Below are positions 8,038 to 15,705 of a DNA stretch of 35,605 nt, one piece after another. The translations under genes and the position numbers were made by a program. Position 1 is the first letter of the stretch. Every line of letters starts with the position of its first letter. The notes beneath the pieces are model-generated. The model did not search any database and had not been told where the DNA came from. It was given only the letters and a program-made list of their open reading frames with translations. Source of the stretch: Actinomycetes bacterium (GTDB taxonomy: Bacteria > Actinomycetota > Actinomycetes > Propionibacteriales > Propionibacteriaceae). The stretch spans positions 1 through 35,605 of the forward strand of contig JAEZYG010000087.1 in the NCBI GenBank assembly GCA_023419175.1, in the 5' to 3' direction.

Positions 8038-8229
8038 TCAACAAAATTTACCCCACTTTAATCAAAGGCAATTATATATTTACTGCAATCGGTTTACGGT
8101 AAATCAATGTTCTTTGTCTATTTCTTTGGGAAGGAGAGGAAGTCTGAAGTAGAGGTCGACCTTGAGGGTTGAGGGCGCAGACTTCGTCCATGTGCTTTCA
8201 CCTCCTCCCCTCAAGTAAAATGGGACGAC

Positions 8230-9699
8230 GTGAATCAAGCTGCCAGAACGCGTGTTGCACCCTCTCCAACCGGCGACCCTCATGTCGGAACCGCCTATAT
8301 GGCTCTTTTCGATAAAGCATGGGCACGTAAGACGGGCGGAGCCTTCGTCTTGCGTATTGAAGATACCGATCAGAACCGTCTCGTTGAAGGATCGGAAGAA
8401 CAGATCTACGACACTTTAGCGTGGCTGGGATTGGATGCAGACGAATCCCCGCGTCATGGCGGTCCTTATGCTCCCTATAAACAATCTCAGCGTCTTGACA
8501 CCTATCAGCCCTATATCGATCAGTTGATCGCTGACGGGCATGCCTACTATTGCTGGTGTTCATCGGAGCGCCTCAAGCAGATGCGAGCCGAACAGGAAGC
8601 CGCTAAACAATCGGTCACCGGATATGACCGTCTGTGCTATGGCATGACGAGAGAAGAAAGGGAGAAACTGCCTGGATTTACGCCGAATCCGGTGGTGCGG
8701 ATGCTTATCTCCGACGATGTGGAATTGAGTTTTCACGATCTCATCCGAGGTGAGGTGAAAGCGCCGCGCCCAGACGATCAGGTCATTTTGAAAGCGGACG
8801 GGTTCCCCACCTATCACATGGCTGTGGTTGTGGACGATCATCTCATGGGGATCACCACTGTCGTCCGTGGAGAAGAGTGGATCTCGTCCACTCCTAAGCA
8901 CCGTCTTCTCTACCGCTGGCTGGGATGGGAAGAACCTCAATTTGCTCATATGCCCCTATTGCGCAATGCCGATAAATCCAAGATCTCCAAGCGTAAAAAC
9001 CCTGCTGCTCGCCTGAGCTGGTTTAAAGAGGAAGGCTACCTTCCCGAAGCCTTGCGCAATTTCTTGCAGCTGCTGGCTTACCCGCCCAAAGACGGAGATC
9101 AAGAGATCTCAACCTTTGATGATTTCGTTGCGGATTTTGATTGGTCGAAGATTTCGACGGTTGGCCCTATCTTCGATGTGAAAAAACTCGACTGGCTCAA
9201 CGGGCACTATATTCGTGCGTTAAGCGATGAAGAGTTGGCTCAACGTATCATCGATCAAGCAAAAATGATCGGTCAGTGGAATGAGATCCACGAGGGTAAA
9301 GAGCATATCGTCCGCATGGCGACTCCTCTTATCAAAGAGAGAATGGTCACCTTAAATGAAGCTCTTGGTAAATTGCATTCACTCTTCGTAGACGATGATG
9401 GATACGATTTCGATCCGAAGGCTGTCTCCAAATTACGAGAGGACGCTCCCGAAGTCATCGCTGCCGCTATCGCAGCTTTGGATGCCTGCCCGATTTGGGA
9501 GGCTGAGTCCATCTCGGCAGCTTTGCGCAGCGAGCTGGTCGAGAAGCTGGAGATCAAGCCGAAATTCGCTTTCGGGCCGGTGCGTCTAGCTGTCAGCGGT
9601 GAACAGGTCTCTCCGCCGCTCTTTGAATCCTTGGAGATCTTGGGTAAGGAATCGACGATGAATCGTCTGCGACGATTCCGCGATTATCTTGCCTCCTGA
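8230..9699 (+). CDS. gltX: Glutamyl-tRNA synthetase
   Basis: The 489-residue class I synthetase charges tRNA with glutamate. It shows the HIGH-type motif PSPTGDPHVGTA (residues 11-22) and the KMSKS-type motif KISKR (251-255), separated by the usual GluRS insertions. RIEDTDQNR and DGFPTYHMAVVVDDHLMGIT are family hallmarks. Cys108, Cys110 and Cys136 resemble the zinc-binding insert of some GluRS; this is tentative. Many actinobacteria use a non-discriminating GluRS with GatCAB, but that cannot be judged here. The start is the GTG at 8230, because homology begins at once (TRVAPSPTG). The ribosome binding site is weak (GGGA). Its last 16 bp overlap the convergent ABC ATPase gene. Confidence 0.96.
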   Translation: MNQAARTRVAPSPTGDPHVGTAYMALFDKAWARKTGGAFVLRIEDTDQNRLVEGSEEQIYDTLAWLGLDADESPRHGGPYAPYKQSQRLDTYQPYIDQLIADGHAYYCWCSSERLKQMRAEQEAAKQSVTGYDRLCYGMTREEREKLPGFTPNPVVRMLISDDVELSFHDLIRGEVKAPRPDDQVILKADGFPTYHMAVVVDDHLMGITTVVRGEEWISSTPKHRLLYRWLGWEEPQFAHMPLLRNADKSKISKRKNPAARLSWFKEEGYLPEALRNFLQLLAYPPKDGDQEISTFDDFVADFDWSKISTVGPIFDVKKLDWLNGHYIRALSDEELAQRIIDQAKMIGQWNEIHEGKEHIVRMATPLIKERMVTLNEALGKLHSLFVDDDGYDFDPKAVSKLREDAPEVIAAAIAALDACPIWEAESISAALRSELVEKLEIKPKFAFGPVRLAVSGEQVSPPLFESLEILGKESTMNRLRRFRDYLAS

Positions 9700-10478
9700 T
9701 CCTCAGGCCAGGTCAAAGCGATTGGGCGAGAATTGACCTGGACGATATCGATCGGTGTGCGATAGATATCGCTGAGCACTTCGCTGGTCATCACCTGACA
9801 AGCTGATCCTGAAGCGACGATATGTCCCTGGTGGACAAGAGCTATGCGATCGGCAAAACCAGCTGCCACATTGATATCGTGGACGATAGCTAGAACCGCT
9901 CGTCCTTCATGGGCGAGCGAGCGTAAAAATCCCATGATATGAGCCTGATATTTCATATCCAGAGCGCTGATCGGTTCGTCTAAAATCAGATAATCGCTGT
10001 GGGTAATCAAAGCTCGAGCGATCCACACGCGTTGACGTTCTCCACCGCTGAGCCTATGAAGAGGCGTGGTGGCATATCGTGTTAAACCCACCTCTTCTAA
10101 GGTTGTAAGAACGGCATCCCAGCGAGATCGTTGCGTGCGGGAGAGAGCCCTATCTAAACCTTGGGCGACAACCTCATAGACGCTGAGGCGGCATTGGTCG
10201 TCATTGATCGCTTGGGGGACATAGGCGATCTTGCGGGAACGTTCATATCGAGACATGGATTGTATATCGCGCCCATCGAGATAGATCGTTCCGCTATCGG
10301 GTTTTAAGACAGAGCACATCATCTTGATAAGAGTGGATTTTCCCGCTCCATTAGCTCCGATGAGAACGACAAATTCTCCCCTCGTGACGTCGAGATTGAT
10401 CGACTTTAGCAGAAGGTGTGAATCGTTAGCTCCTCGTTGTTTGCGATAGGAAAACGACAGATTTTTCACGCTTAGCAT
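9684..10478 (-). CDS. ABC importer ATPase (FecE/HmuV/BtuD type)
   Basis: The 264-residue ATPase powers the importer encoded with it. Walker A is GANGAGKST (41-49), the Q-loop is VPQ (87-89), the signature is LSGGERQR (143-150), Walker B is YLILDEP (163-169), and the H-loop histidine is in AIVHDIN. This layout fits the iron-siderophore, haem and cobalamin uptake family. The ATG at 10478 overlaps the permease stop by one base (TGATG), implying translational coupling. The 3' end overlaps gltX by 16 bp tail to tail, with no room for a terminator. Substrate is unknown. Confidence 0.92.
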   Translation of the reverse strand: MLSVKNLSFSYRKQRGANDSHLLLKSINLDVTRGEFVVLIGANGAGKSTLIKMMCSVLKPDSGTIYLDGRDIQSMSRYERSRKIAYVPQAINDDQCRLSVYEVVAQGLDRALSRTQRSRWDAVLTTLEEVGLTRYATTPLHRLSGGERQRVWIARALITHSDYLILDEPISALDMKYQAHIMGFLRSLAHEGRAVLAIVHDINVAAGFADRIALVHQGHIVASGSACQVMTSEVLSDIYRTPIDIVQVNSRPIALTWPEDQEAR

Positions 10479-11572
10479 CAGTGATCCTGACGGTGGATGA
10501 TGAGCCCGATGAAGAAAGGAATTCCGATGATGGAGACGACGATTCCCACCGGGATGATTGCCGGAGAGACGATCGTTCGTCCGATGGTATCGGCGCTTAC
10601 CACAAGAAGAGCACCCATAATTAAGGAAGTAGGCAAGGTGTATCGATAGTGATGACCCACCGTCATGCGAGCTAGATGGGGAGCGACCAAACCTACAAAG
10701 CCGATTACCCCAGTGAAACTGACGGTGATCGAAGCCAAGATGGTAATCATGATGGCGCTTAAACGGCGAAGGGAGACCACATCGACTCCCATTCCGCGGG
10801 CAGCATCTTCTCCAGTGGAAATCAATGTGTAGCGGTCAGCATTGACCATGGCGATTGCTGAACAGATGGCGACAGCGCTCGCAAGAATCCAAATTTGAGG
10901 CCAGGAGGCTGCTCCCACATTGCCGAAGGTCCATGAGACGATCGAAGATAGCTCTCTTTCATCAGCGATAAATTGCATGGCTGCGCTGATCGCAGCAAAG
11001 AGATAGCTGAAGGCGATACCCGTCAAGACGATCGTCTGTCTGCCCATTTGGCGGATTGACGCGATAGCGAAAACGGCGATGGAGCATAGACCTGCCATTA
11101 TGCAGGCGAGCAGGATCGTAGCCAATTGAAAAGAGCTGAATAGGCTGATTCCACTCAGGATCGCCAAGGAGGCTCCGCAGGCGGCAGCATTGGCAATTCC
11201 AGTGGTAAAAGGGCTTGCTAAATCGTTAGCGGTAATGACTTGCATGATCGCTCCGGAACATGCCAGGGCTGCTCCCGCAAAAATCGAGATCGCGATGCGT
11301 GGGAGGCGGATCAGTGAAAAGGCTACCCATTGAGAATCGCTGAGAGGAGGATAATCACCCAAAGGCCAGATGGGAATGAAACGGTGGATGATCTGAGCAA
11401 GATGGACGTCTGTCACCCCGATGAAAGACGAGTAGAGGCAGACGAGTACTGTCACGATGGAAAGGATGGCCATCAGGCAGATCTTGCGCCAAAAATCCAG
11501 ACGGATTGCATGAAGAGCACGCTCTGCCTCCCCAGTCGATGGGGAGGCAGAAGGTGAACAGCTAGATATCAT
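10478..11572 (-). CDS. ABC importer permease (FecCD/BtuC type)
   Basis: The 364-residue protein has the multi-helix FecCD/BtuC architecture, with the family segments FAGAALACSGAIMQVITANDL near the first third and VGLVAPHLARMTVGHHYRYTLP and DTIGRTI near the end. It forms the membrane channel of the importer. The ATG at 11572 lies 6 nt after the binding-protein stop; its own ribosome binding site is poor, so coupling is likely. The first ~30 residues (MISSCSPSASPSTGEAERAL) are unlike the family. An in-frame ATG at codon 34 is an alternative start. A strong hairpin lies within codons 8-17. Confidence 0.9.
   Translation of the reverse strand: MISSCSPSASPSTGEAERALHAIRLDFWRKICLMAILSIVTVLVCLYSSFIGVTDVHLAQIIHRFIPIWPLGDYPPLSDSQWVAFSLIRLPRIAISIFAGAALACSGAIMQVITANDLASPFTTGIANAAACGASLAILSGISLFSSFQLATILLACIMAGLCSIAVFAIASIRQMGRQTIVLTGIAFSYLFAAISAAMQFIADERELSSIVSWTFGNVGAASWPQIWILASAVAICSAIAMVNADRYTLISTGEDAARGMGVDVVSLRRLSAIMITILASITVSFTGVIGFVGLVAPHLARMTVGHHYRYTLPTSLIMGALLVVSADTIGRTIVSPAIIPVGIVVSIIGIPFFIGLIIHRQDH
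11524..11550 (-). other. GC-rich hairpin inside the permease 5' coding region
   Basis: ctgcctcccc (11524-11533) and ggggaggcag (11541-11550) form a perfect 10-bp stem with a 7-nt loop. On the minus strand it occupies codons 8-17 of the permease as called. It could slow or gate translation between the binding protein and permease. There is no T-run, so it is not a typical terminator. Confidence 0.7.
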
Positions 11573-11578
11573 CGCCGC

Positions 11579-12655
11579 TTATCGAGTGGAGCTATAGCGG
11601 TAGGTGTGGACAGGGGCTTGATCAAATCCTTGCATCGACATCCATTCTGCAAAGATCTGGTCGGGATCGATATCGCTCATCTGGTCGGGATAAAGCCACT
11701 TAGCGGTATAGACAGTTCCAATCATCTTTCCCAGACCTCCACCGCAGAAGCCAGTGATGATATGGAAATTGCCATCTTTGACAGCCGTAAGATCAGACCA
11801 TCCAGGTCGTGAAGCCATCTCGTCAGCGATCTGAGCGAATTCCTCCTCGCTCGGAGGTGTATAGACACCGGTATTTTTCAGAGCATGTCCAGATGTAACC
11901 TTCATGATCAGATCGGGGTTAGCCTGGATGATCTTTTCAGGATCGACCGTATCGGAAGGAAGATTGGGATCGCCAAAGATATTTTCCCCTCCAGCTGAGA
12001 CCATCATTTGATGCCAGCCGTCATTGGAGGTTCCTGGAACCGCGGTCTTGTAATCATCGCCATATTCCCAATAGATCGTCTTCTTATGATCTACCGTGGA
12101 GACGCGTTGCTTCACAGCGTCCATCGTTGAGGTGAAGAAGGAAGAGAGTTTTTGAGCTCCTTCCTCGTTGCCGAATACCTTGCCAAGAATATCGATCTGT
12201 TCGCTCATATGGGCGGTATCCCATCCAGTGACCACGATCACCTGGATACCAGCGGGAGCGAGTTTATCGATATCGGTTTCCCAACTGCTGTTCTTTGGAG
12301 TGATGAGCACTTCGGGAGCGAGGGAGATGATCTTCTCATAGTTGAGATCGTTTTGCCCTTTGCCGATAACCTCGTCCGGATTGAATTGCGACCAGTAGAC
12401 GCGGTCTTGAGCGGTATTGGTATCAACGCCAATCACTTTATCGATAGATCCCATAGCTCGGATGAGCTCATTGTTATACCGACTGGCGACAACGGCTTTG
12501 GTGACGGGTTTATCCAAAGTGATGGTGCGTCCCACTCCGTCTGTGAAGGTGATTCCATCTGCTGAGGGCGCAGAGGCGGGTGTGGAATGTCCGCATGAGG
12601 TGAGGACGATAAGGCAGCTGATAAGGCACGCCATAAAGGAAAGAAGGCGTCTCAT
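11579..12655 (-). CDS. ABC importer substrate-binding lipoprotein (FecB/FhuD/BtuF type)
   Basis: The 358-residue lipoprotein has a short signal peptide ending in the lipobox LTSC, with acylated Cys21. A class III binding-protein fold follows, containing FTDGVGRTITLDKPVTKAVV, the central LNYEKIISLAPEVLIT helix-hinge region and a second lobe. It would capture a metal complex (siderophore, haem or corrinoid) for the downstream permease and ATPase. The ATG at 12655 with AAAGGA six nt upstream is preferred over the TTG at 12670, whose first codons overlap that ribosome binding site. It is the first gene of a minus-strand three-gene operon. Substrate class is inferred from family only. Confidence 0.9.
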   Translation of the reverse strand: MRRLLSFMACLISCLIVLTSCGHSTPASAPSADGITFTDGVGRTITLDKPVTKAVVASRYNNELIRAMGSIDKVIGVDTNTAQDRVYWSQFNPDEVIGKGQNDLNYEKIISLAPEVLITPKNSSWETDIDKLAPAGIQVIVVTGWDTAHMSEQIDILGKVFGNEEGAQKLSSFFTSTMDAVKQRVSTVDHKKTIYWEYGDDYKTAVPGTSNDGWHQMMVSAGGENIFGDPNLPSDTVDPEKIIQANPDLIMKVTSGHALKNTGVYTPPSEEEFAQIADEMASRPGWSDLTAVKDGNFHIITGFCGGGLGKMIGTVYTAKWLYPDQMSDIDPDQIFAEWMSMQGFDQAPVHTYRYSSTR

Positions 12656-12935
12656 GGGGCGTCCTTTCAAGATTGGGTATGTCTACCGCTAGCCAAGGAC
12701 TGCTTTGTATAGTCTGTCAACTTCATCAAATAATGAAATTGCCTGTTGAGCTTAGAAATCTGAGTGATCGACTACTTTCTTTTTACACAGAAGAGGTGAG
12801 GATAGGTCTTATCGCTATTGCATATGGGGAAAATATAGATCTTCTAAGATCTCTCTCAGACTAAATTTATCTTTTCTTTTTATGGGATTTCTGTATTTTT
12901 TATCTAAGCCCTTATGGCTTAGCATAGATGGCGCT
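12656..12935. promoter_or_regulatory. Divergent region between the ABC operon and the L,D-transpeptidase
   Basis: This 280-bp AT-rich gap has several dyads and no gene I can support. For the minus operon there is a possible -10 TATACA (12711 to 12706), with the inverted repeat ttcat-N6-atgaa (12722-12737) just upstream. Toward the plus gene there are agatctt-ct-aagatct (12837-12852) and ctaagcc-cttat-ggcttag (12904-12922). None matches the DtxR/IdeR consensus I know, and no cobalamin riboswitch was recognised. Confidence 0.4.
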
Positions 12936-14363
12936 ATGAAGACTAAGGGGATGAAAATTGCGCTCGCCGTCTTGGCGGGTCTCATGGTTGTGCTCGGTGG
13001 CATCTCGACTGCTTATGCTACCCATTACTCAAACAGGGCTTTGCCTGGGGTTACCTTGGCTGGCGAATCTTTAACGGGTAAAGATGCTGCGCAGATCGAG
13101 CAGCTCATCAAAGACAAGGTTGATGGGATGAAATTCACCATCACCGCGGACAAGATGACCGCTACGAAGAAGCTCAAGGACTTGGGTATGTCTGTCGATA
13201 CCGAGGCGATCGTCCGCGAGGCTTTGAATCCCAATCAGCGCATTGGCTCGCGTTTCTCAGCTCTGTGGAAAGATCGCGAGGTGCCTGTGACGATCAAGGT
13301 GGACGATAAGGCTTCCAAGAAGGCAGCTATCGATCTTCTCAATGGGGTTGGAGTAGCGGCAACGGACGCCCAAATCCGCTTTGATGAGGAGAAGTCCACC
13401 TTCATCGCTGATCCCTCCAAAAAGGGTAAGGGTGTTGTCCCCGAAGAATTGGTGAAGAAAGTCAAGGAATCTGCCGCCTCGCTCTCATCGTCCAATATTG
13501 AGATGAAGATTACTGAACTCAATCCAAAGGTCGATGATAAAGCGGCGGAGAAGATCGTCAAGGAAGCTAACGAATATCTGGGGGCTTCGATGACCCTCAA
13601 TACGCGAATCGGCGACCAGGTTCCCTCGGCTGCTCAAAAAGCTGGATGGCTGTCCATCGATCCTGTTGCAGCCAAGGTGGAGGTTAATCGAGACGCCATT
13701 CAATCCTGGGTTAACGATATGGCTTCGCAATCCAATGTTGAGATGGTCAAAGGTGAGCGTTGGGTTCGTCCTAGTGGGGAAGAGATCCGTGTCGTCTCTC
13801 AAGGAAGTGCCGGATATCAAGCCAACAATGTGGACGAACAAGCCAAAGCCTTAGCCGACGCATTTGCTGAAAAGGCGGAATTTTCTGGTCAGCTCAGCTA
13901 TCAAGAGCAACCTGCTGAAATCGTCACTGTTGAGCGCAATATCGCTCCTGGCGCTGAATATCTCGCCTATCCCGCTGCGGTGGGGGAGAAGTGGATAGAT
14001 ATCAATCTGAGCACCAATATGTTGACCGCTTATGAGGGGGCAACTGTGGTCAATGGTCCTATGGGTATCATTCCCGGCGCTCCTGGAATGGAAACACCGA
14101 CCGGTCAATTCGCTGTCTATCTGAAATATCAATCGCAGACGATGCGCGGCACGAATATGGATGGAACTACCTATGTCGCTCCGGGTGTCCCGTGGGTGAG
14201 CTATATCACAGGGTCGATTGCTATTCACGGCGCTCCTTGGCATGACCACTTCGGATGGAGCGGTCCTGGCGGCTCCCACGGATGTATAAATATGGATCCG
14301 AGCAATGCCGAATGGATTTGGCATTGGGCTCCGATCGGGACAGTAGCTGTCGTCCACTACTGA
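12936..14363 (+). CDS. L,D-transpeptidase with PG-binding domains (YkuD family)
   Basis: The 475-residue protein has an N-terminal membrane anchor (about residues 6-29). A long extracellular region follows, including a PG_binding_4-type segment (ALPGVTLAGESLTGKDAAQI and so on). The C-terminal YkuD catalytic domain begins at about residue 345. The catalytic signature is complete: IHG, then SHGCINM with Cys450. Such enzymes form 3-3 cross-links or attach proteins to peptidoglycan, releasing D-Ala. The ATG at 12936 was chosen because it leaves a compact signal anchor. The ATG at 12951 has AAGGGG abutting it, and 12882 lacks a ribosome binding site. A strong terminator follows. Confidence 0.92.
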   Translation: MKTKGMKIALAVLAGLMVVLGGISTAYATHYSNRALPGVTLAGESLTGKDAAQIEQLIKDKVDGMKFTITADKMTATKKLKDLGMSVDTEAIVREALNPNQRIGSRFSALWKDREVPVTIKVDDKASKKAAIDLLNGVGVAATDAQIRFDEEKSTFIADPSKKGKGVVPEELVKKVKESAASLSSSNIEMKITELNPKVDDKAAEKIVKEANEYLGASMTLNTRIGDQVPSAAQKAGWLSIDPVAAKVEVNRDAIQSWVNDMASQSNVEMVKGERWVRPSGEEIRVVSQGSAGYQANNVDEQAKALADAFAEKAEFSGQLSYQEQPAEIVTVERNIAPGAEYLAYPAAVGEKWIDINLSTNMLTAYEGATVVNGPMGIIPGAPGMETPTGQFAVYLKYQSQTMRGTNMDGTTYVAPGVPWVSYITGSIAIHGAPWHDHFGWSGPGGSHGCINMDPSNAEWIWHWAPIGTVAVVHY

Positions 14364-14377
14364 TGACCGCAGAAGCT

Positions 14378-14410
14378 AAAAGGGATGTCGTCTCCAGGCA
14401 TCCCTTTTTT
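14378..14410 (+). terminator. Intrinsic terminator of the L,D-transpeptidase gene
   Basis: A 10-bp stem (14378-14387 with 14399-14408, 11-nt loop) ends in six T residues. It insulates the ribosomal S10 operon from upstream transcription. Confidence 0.92.
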
Positions 14411-14437
14411 CATGCCGTTTTTCTCACAGACGATGGT

Positions 14438-14466
14438 TTGACCTGATAGCAGAACTATGTCACAAT
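14438..14466 (+). promoter_or_regulatory. Promoter of the S10 operon
   Basis: TTGACC (14438-14443) and CACAAT (14461-14466) are separated by 17 nt. The site lies just after a terminator and about 257 nt before rpsJ, and it is the best promoter match in the gap. The predicted start near 14473 gives a leader of about 250 nt. Confidence 0.6.
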
Positions 14467-14472
14467 GGTCAG

Positions 14473-14722
14473 GTTGCTTGGTCTCTGCCTGTGAGGCAGA
14501 GATGGGATCCGAGAGTGAGAGCAGCGTCCACCGATAAGAAATCGCTGAGATGATATCGGCTTGGAAAACGCAACACGCCCGACCTCGGGGACCGGCAATA
14601 CGACATCTAAACAGCGGCGAGAGAGCGCGAAGGATTCGCGGTGGTGCCTGACTGTCAGATGTCGTCCCCCTAAACCAACCGGTTACGGGATTACGTAGCA
14701 GGGACGAGTAGAAGGAACAACC
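14473..14722 (+). promoter_or_regulatory. Structured leader of the S10 operon
   Basis: Several helices can form. These are a 9-bp triloop hairpin (14482-14490 with 14494-14502); ccgata / tatcgg (14531-14536, 14554-14559); and an 8-bp long-range stem cgacatct / agatgtcg (14601-14608, 14657-14664). That last stem extends by ggggac / gtcccc (14587-14592, 14664-14669, sharing one base) and encloses cgcgaa-gga-ttcgcg (14626-14640). No gene is seen. Position and structure suggest ribosomal-protein feedback control, as L4 exerts in E. coli, but no specific motif was recognised. Confidence 0.5.
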
Positions 14723-15034
14723 GTGGCGGGACAAAAGATCCGCATCAGGCTTCGTGCCTATGACCACGAGGTCATTGACTCGTCGGCGCGAAAGATCGTC
14801 GACACTGTCACCCGAACGGGTGCCAAAGTCGCCGGCCCAGTGCCGCTGCCGACTGAGAAGAATGTGTGGTGCGTTATTCGTTCGCCCCACAAGTACAAGG
14901 ACAGCCGCGAGCATTTTGAAATGCGTACTCACAAGCGGCTTATCGACATCCTCGACCCCACCCCCAAGACGGTTGATTCGCTGATGCGTCTCGATCTGCC
15001 GGCTGGTGTCGATATCGAGATCAAGCTTCCGTGA
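14723..15034 (+). CDS. rpsJ: 30S ribosomal protein S10 / NusE
   Basis: The 103-residue protein is full length. It is a component of the 30S head and, as NusE, of antitermination complexes. The sequence MAGQKIRIRLRAYDHEVIDSSA and the end RLDLPAGVDIEIKLP are canonical. The start is a GTG at 14723 with GAAGGA eight nt upstream. It is the first gene of the S10 operon, preceded by a long structured leader. Confidence 0.98.
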   Translation: MAGQKIRIRLRAYDHEVIDSSARKIVDTVTRTGAKVAGPVPLPTEKNVWCVIRSPHKYKDSREHFEMRTHKRLIDILDPTPKTVDSLMRLDLPAGVDIEIKLP

Positions 15035-15045
15035 GGCCTGAAAAC

Positions 15046-15705
15046 ATGAGCAATGAACGCAACGTAAAGGGGATTTTGGGCACCAAGCTCGGAATGACCC
15101 AATTGTGGGACGACGAGAATCGTGTCGTTCCTGTGACTGTGATTCAGGCTGGGCCGTGTGTGGTTACGCAGATCCGCACTCCTGAGACTGACGGCTATTC
15201 CGCTGTTCAGCTCGGTTTCGGTGCGATTCGTGCCAAGTCGGTCACCAAGCCTGCCGCTGGCCACTTTGAGAAGGCTGGCGTGACCCCACGTAAGCATCTG
15301 GTTGAGGTTCGCACCTTAGCCGCGTCTGAATACACCGTGGGTCAAGAAATTCTTGCCGACGTTTTCGCTGATGGCGACGTCGTCGATGTGACGGGTATCA
15401 CCAAGGGTAAAGGAACCGCAGGTGTCATGAAGCGTCATGGCTTCAAAGGTCTGCGCGCCTCTCATGGTGTTCATCGTAAGCACCGTTCGCCTGGTTCGAT
15501 TGGCGGATGCTCCACCCCAGGTAAGGTCTTCAAAGGTCTGCGCATGGCTGGACGCATGGGTGCAAACCGTCACACTGTTCAGAACTTGACCGTCCATGCA
15601 GTAGATGCCGAGAAGGGTCTCCTGCTGGTCAAGGGTGCTGTTCCTGGCAATAAGGGAAGCCTCGGTGTCATTCGCAGCGCCGCCAAGAAGGGTGATGCCA
15701 AGTGA
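15046..15705 (+). CDS. rplC: 50S ribosomal protein L3
   Basis: The 219-residue L3 nucleates 50S assembly and reaches toward the peptidyl-transferase centre. NVKGILGTKLGMTQLWDDENRVVPVTVI is the N-terminal signature. The central loop reads GSIGGCSTPGKVFKG, so the glutamine methylated in E. coli L3 is absent. The ATG at 15046 was preferred over a GTG at 15031 overlapping the rpsJ stop, because family proteins begin MSNER. The gap to rpsJ is 11 nt. Confidence 0.98.
   Translation: MSNERNVKGILGTKLGMTQLWDDENRVVPVTVIQAGPCVVTQIRTPETDGYSAVQLGFGAIRAKSVTKPAAGHFEKAGVTPRKHLVEVRTLAASEYTVGQEILADVFADGDVVDVTGITKGKGTAGVMKRHGFKGLRASHGVHRKHRSPGSIGGCSTPGKVFKGLRMAGRMGANRHTVQNLTVHAVDAEKGLLLVKGAVPGNKGSLGVIRSAAKKGDAK

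Larger units (their letters stand above)
7877..8229. promoter_or_regulatory. Divergent region between the surface protein and gltX
   Basis: This 353-bp gap holds no gene I can support. Toward the minus-strand gene there is a TATAAT (8076 to 8071) without a clear -35, then two hairpins (8001-8037 and 7926-7964). Toward gltX there is an 11-bp palindrome tttacggtaaa (8093-8103), a tandem ttgaggg (8162-8175) and a long-range pairing (8161-8168 with 8208-8215). No strong gltX promoter was recognised. Confidence 0.55.

Noticed and set aside
12656..12935. IdeR/DtxR box or cobalamin riboswitch for the ABC importer
   Set aside because: The dyads seen do not match the known iron box, and the conserved riboswitch core was not recognised.
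14411..14722. Possible small RNA gene or tRNA between the L,D-transpeptidase and rpsJ
   Set aside because: No cloverleaf or CCA end was found. The folding is better explained as the leader of the S10 transcript.
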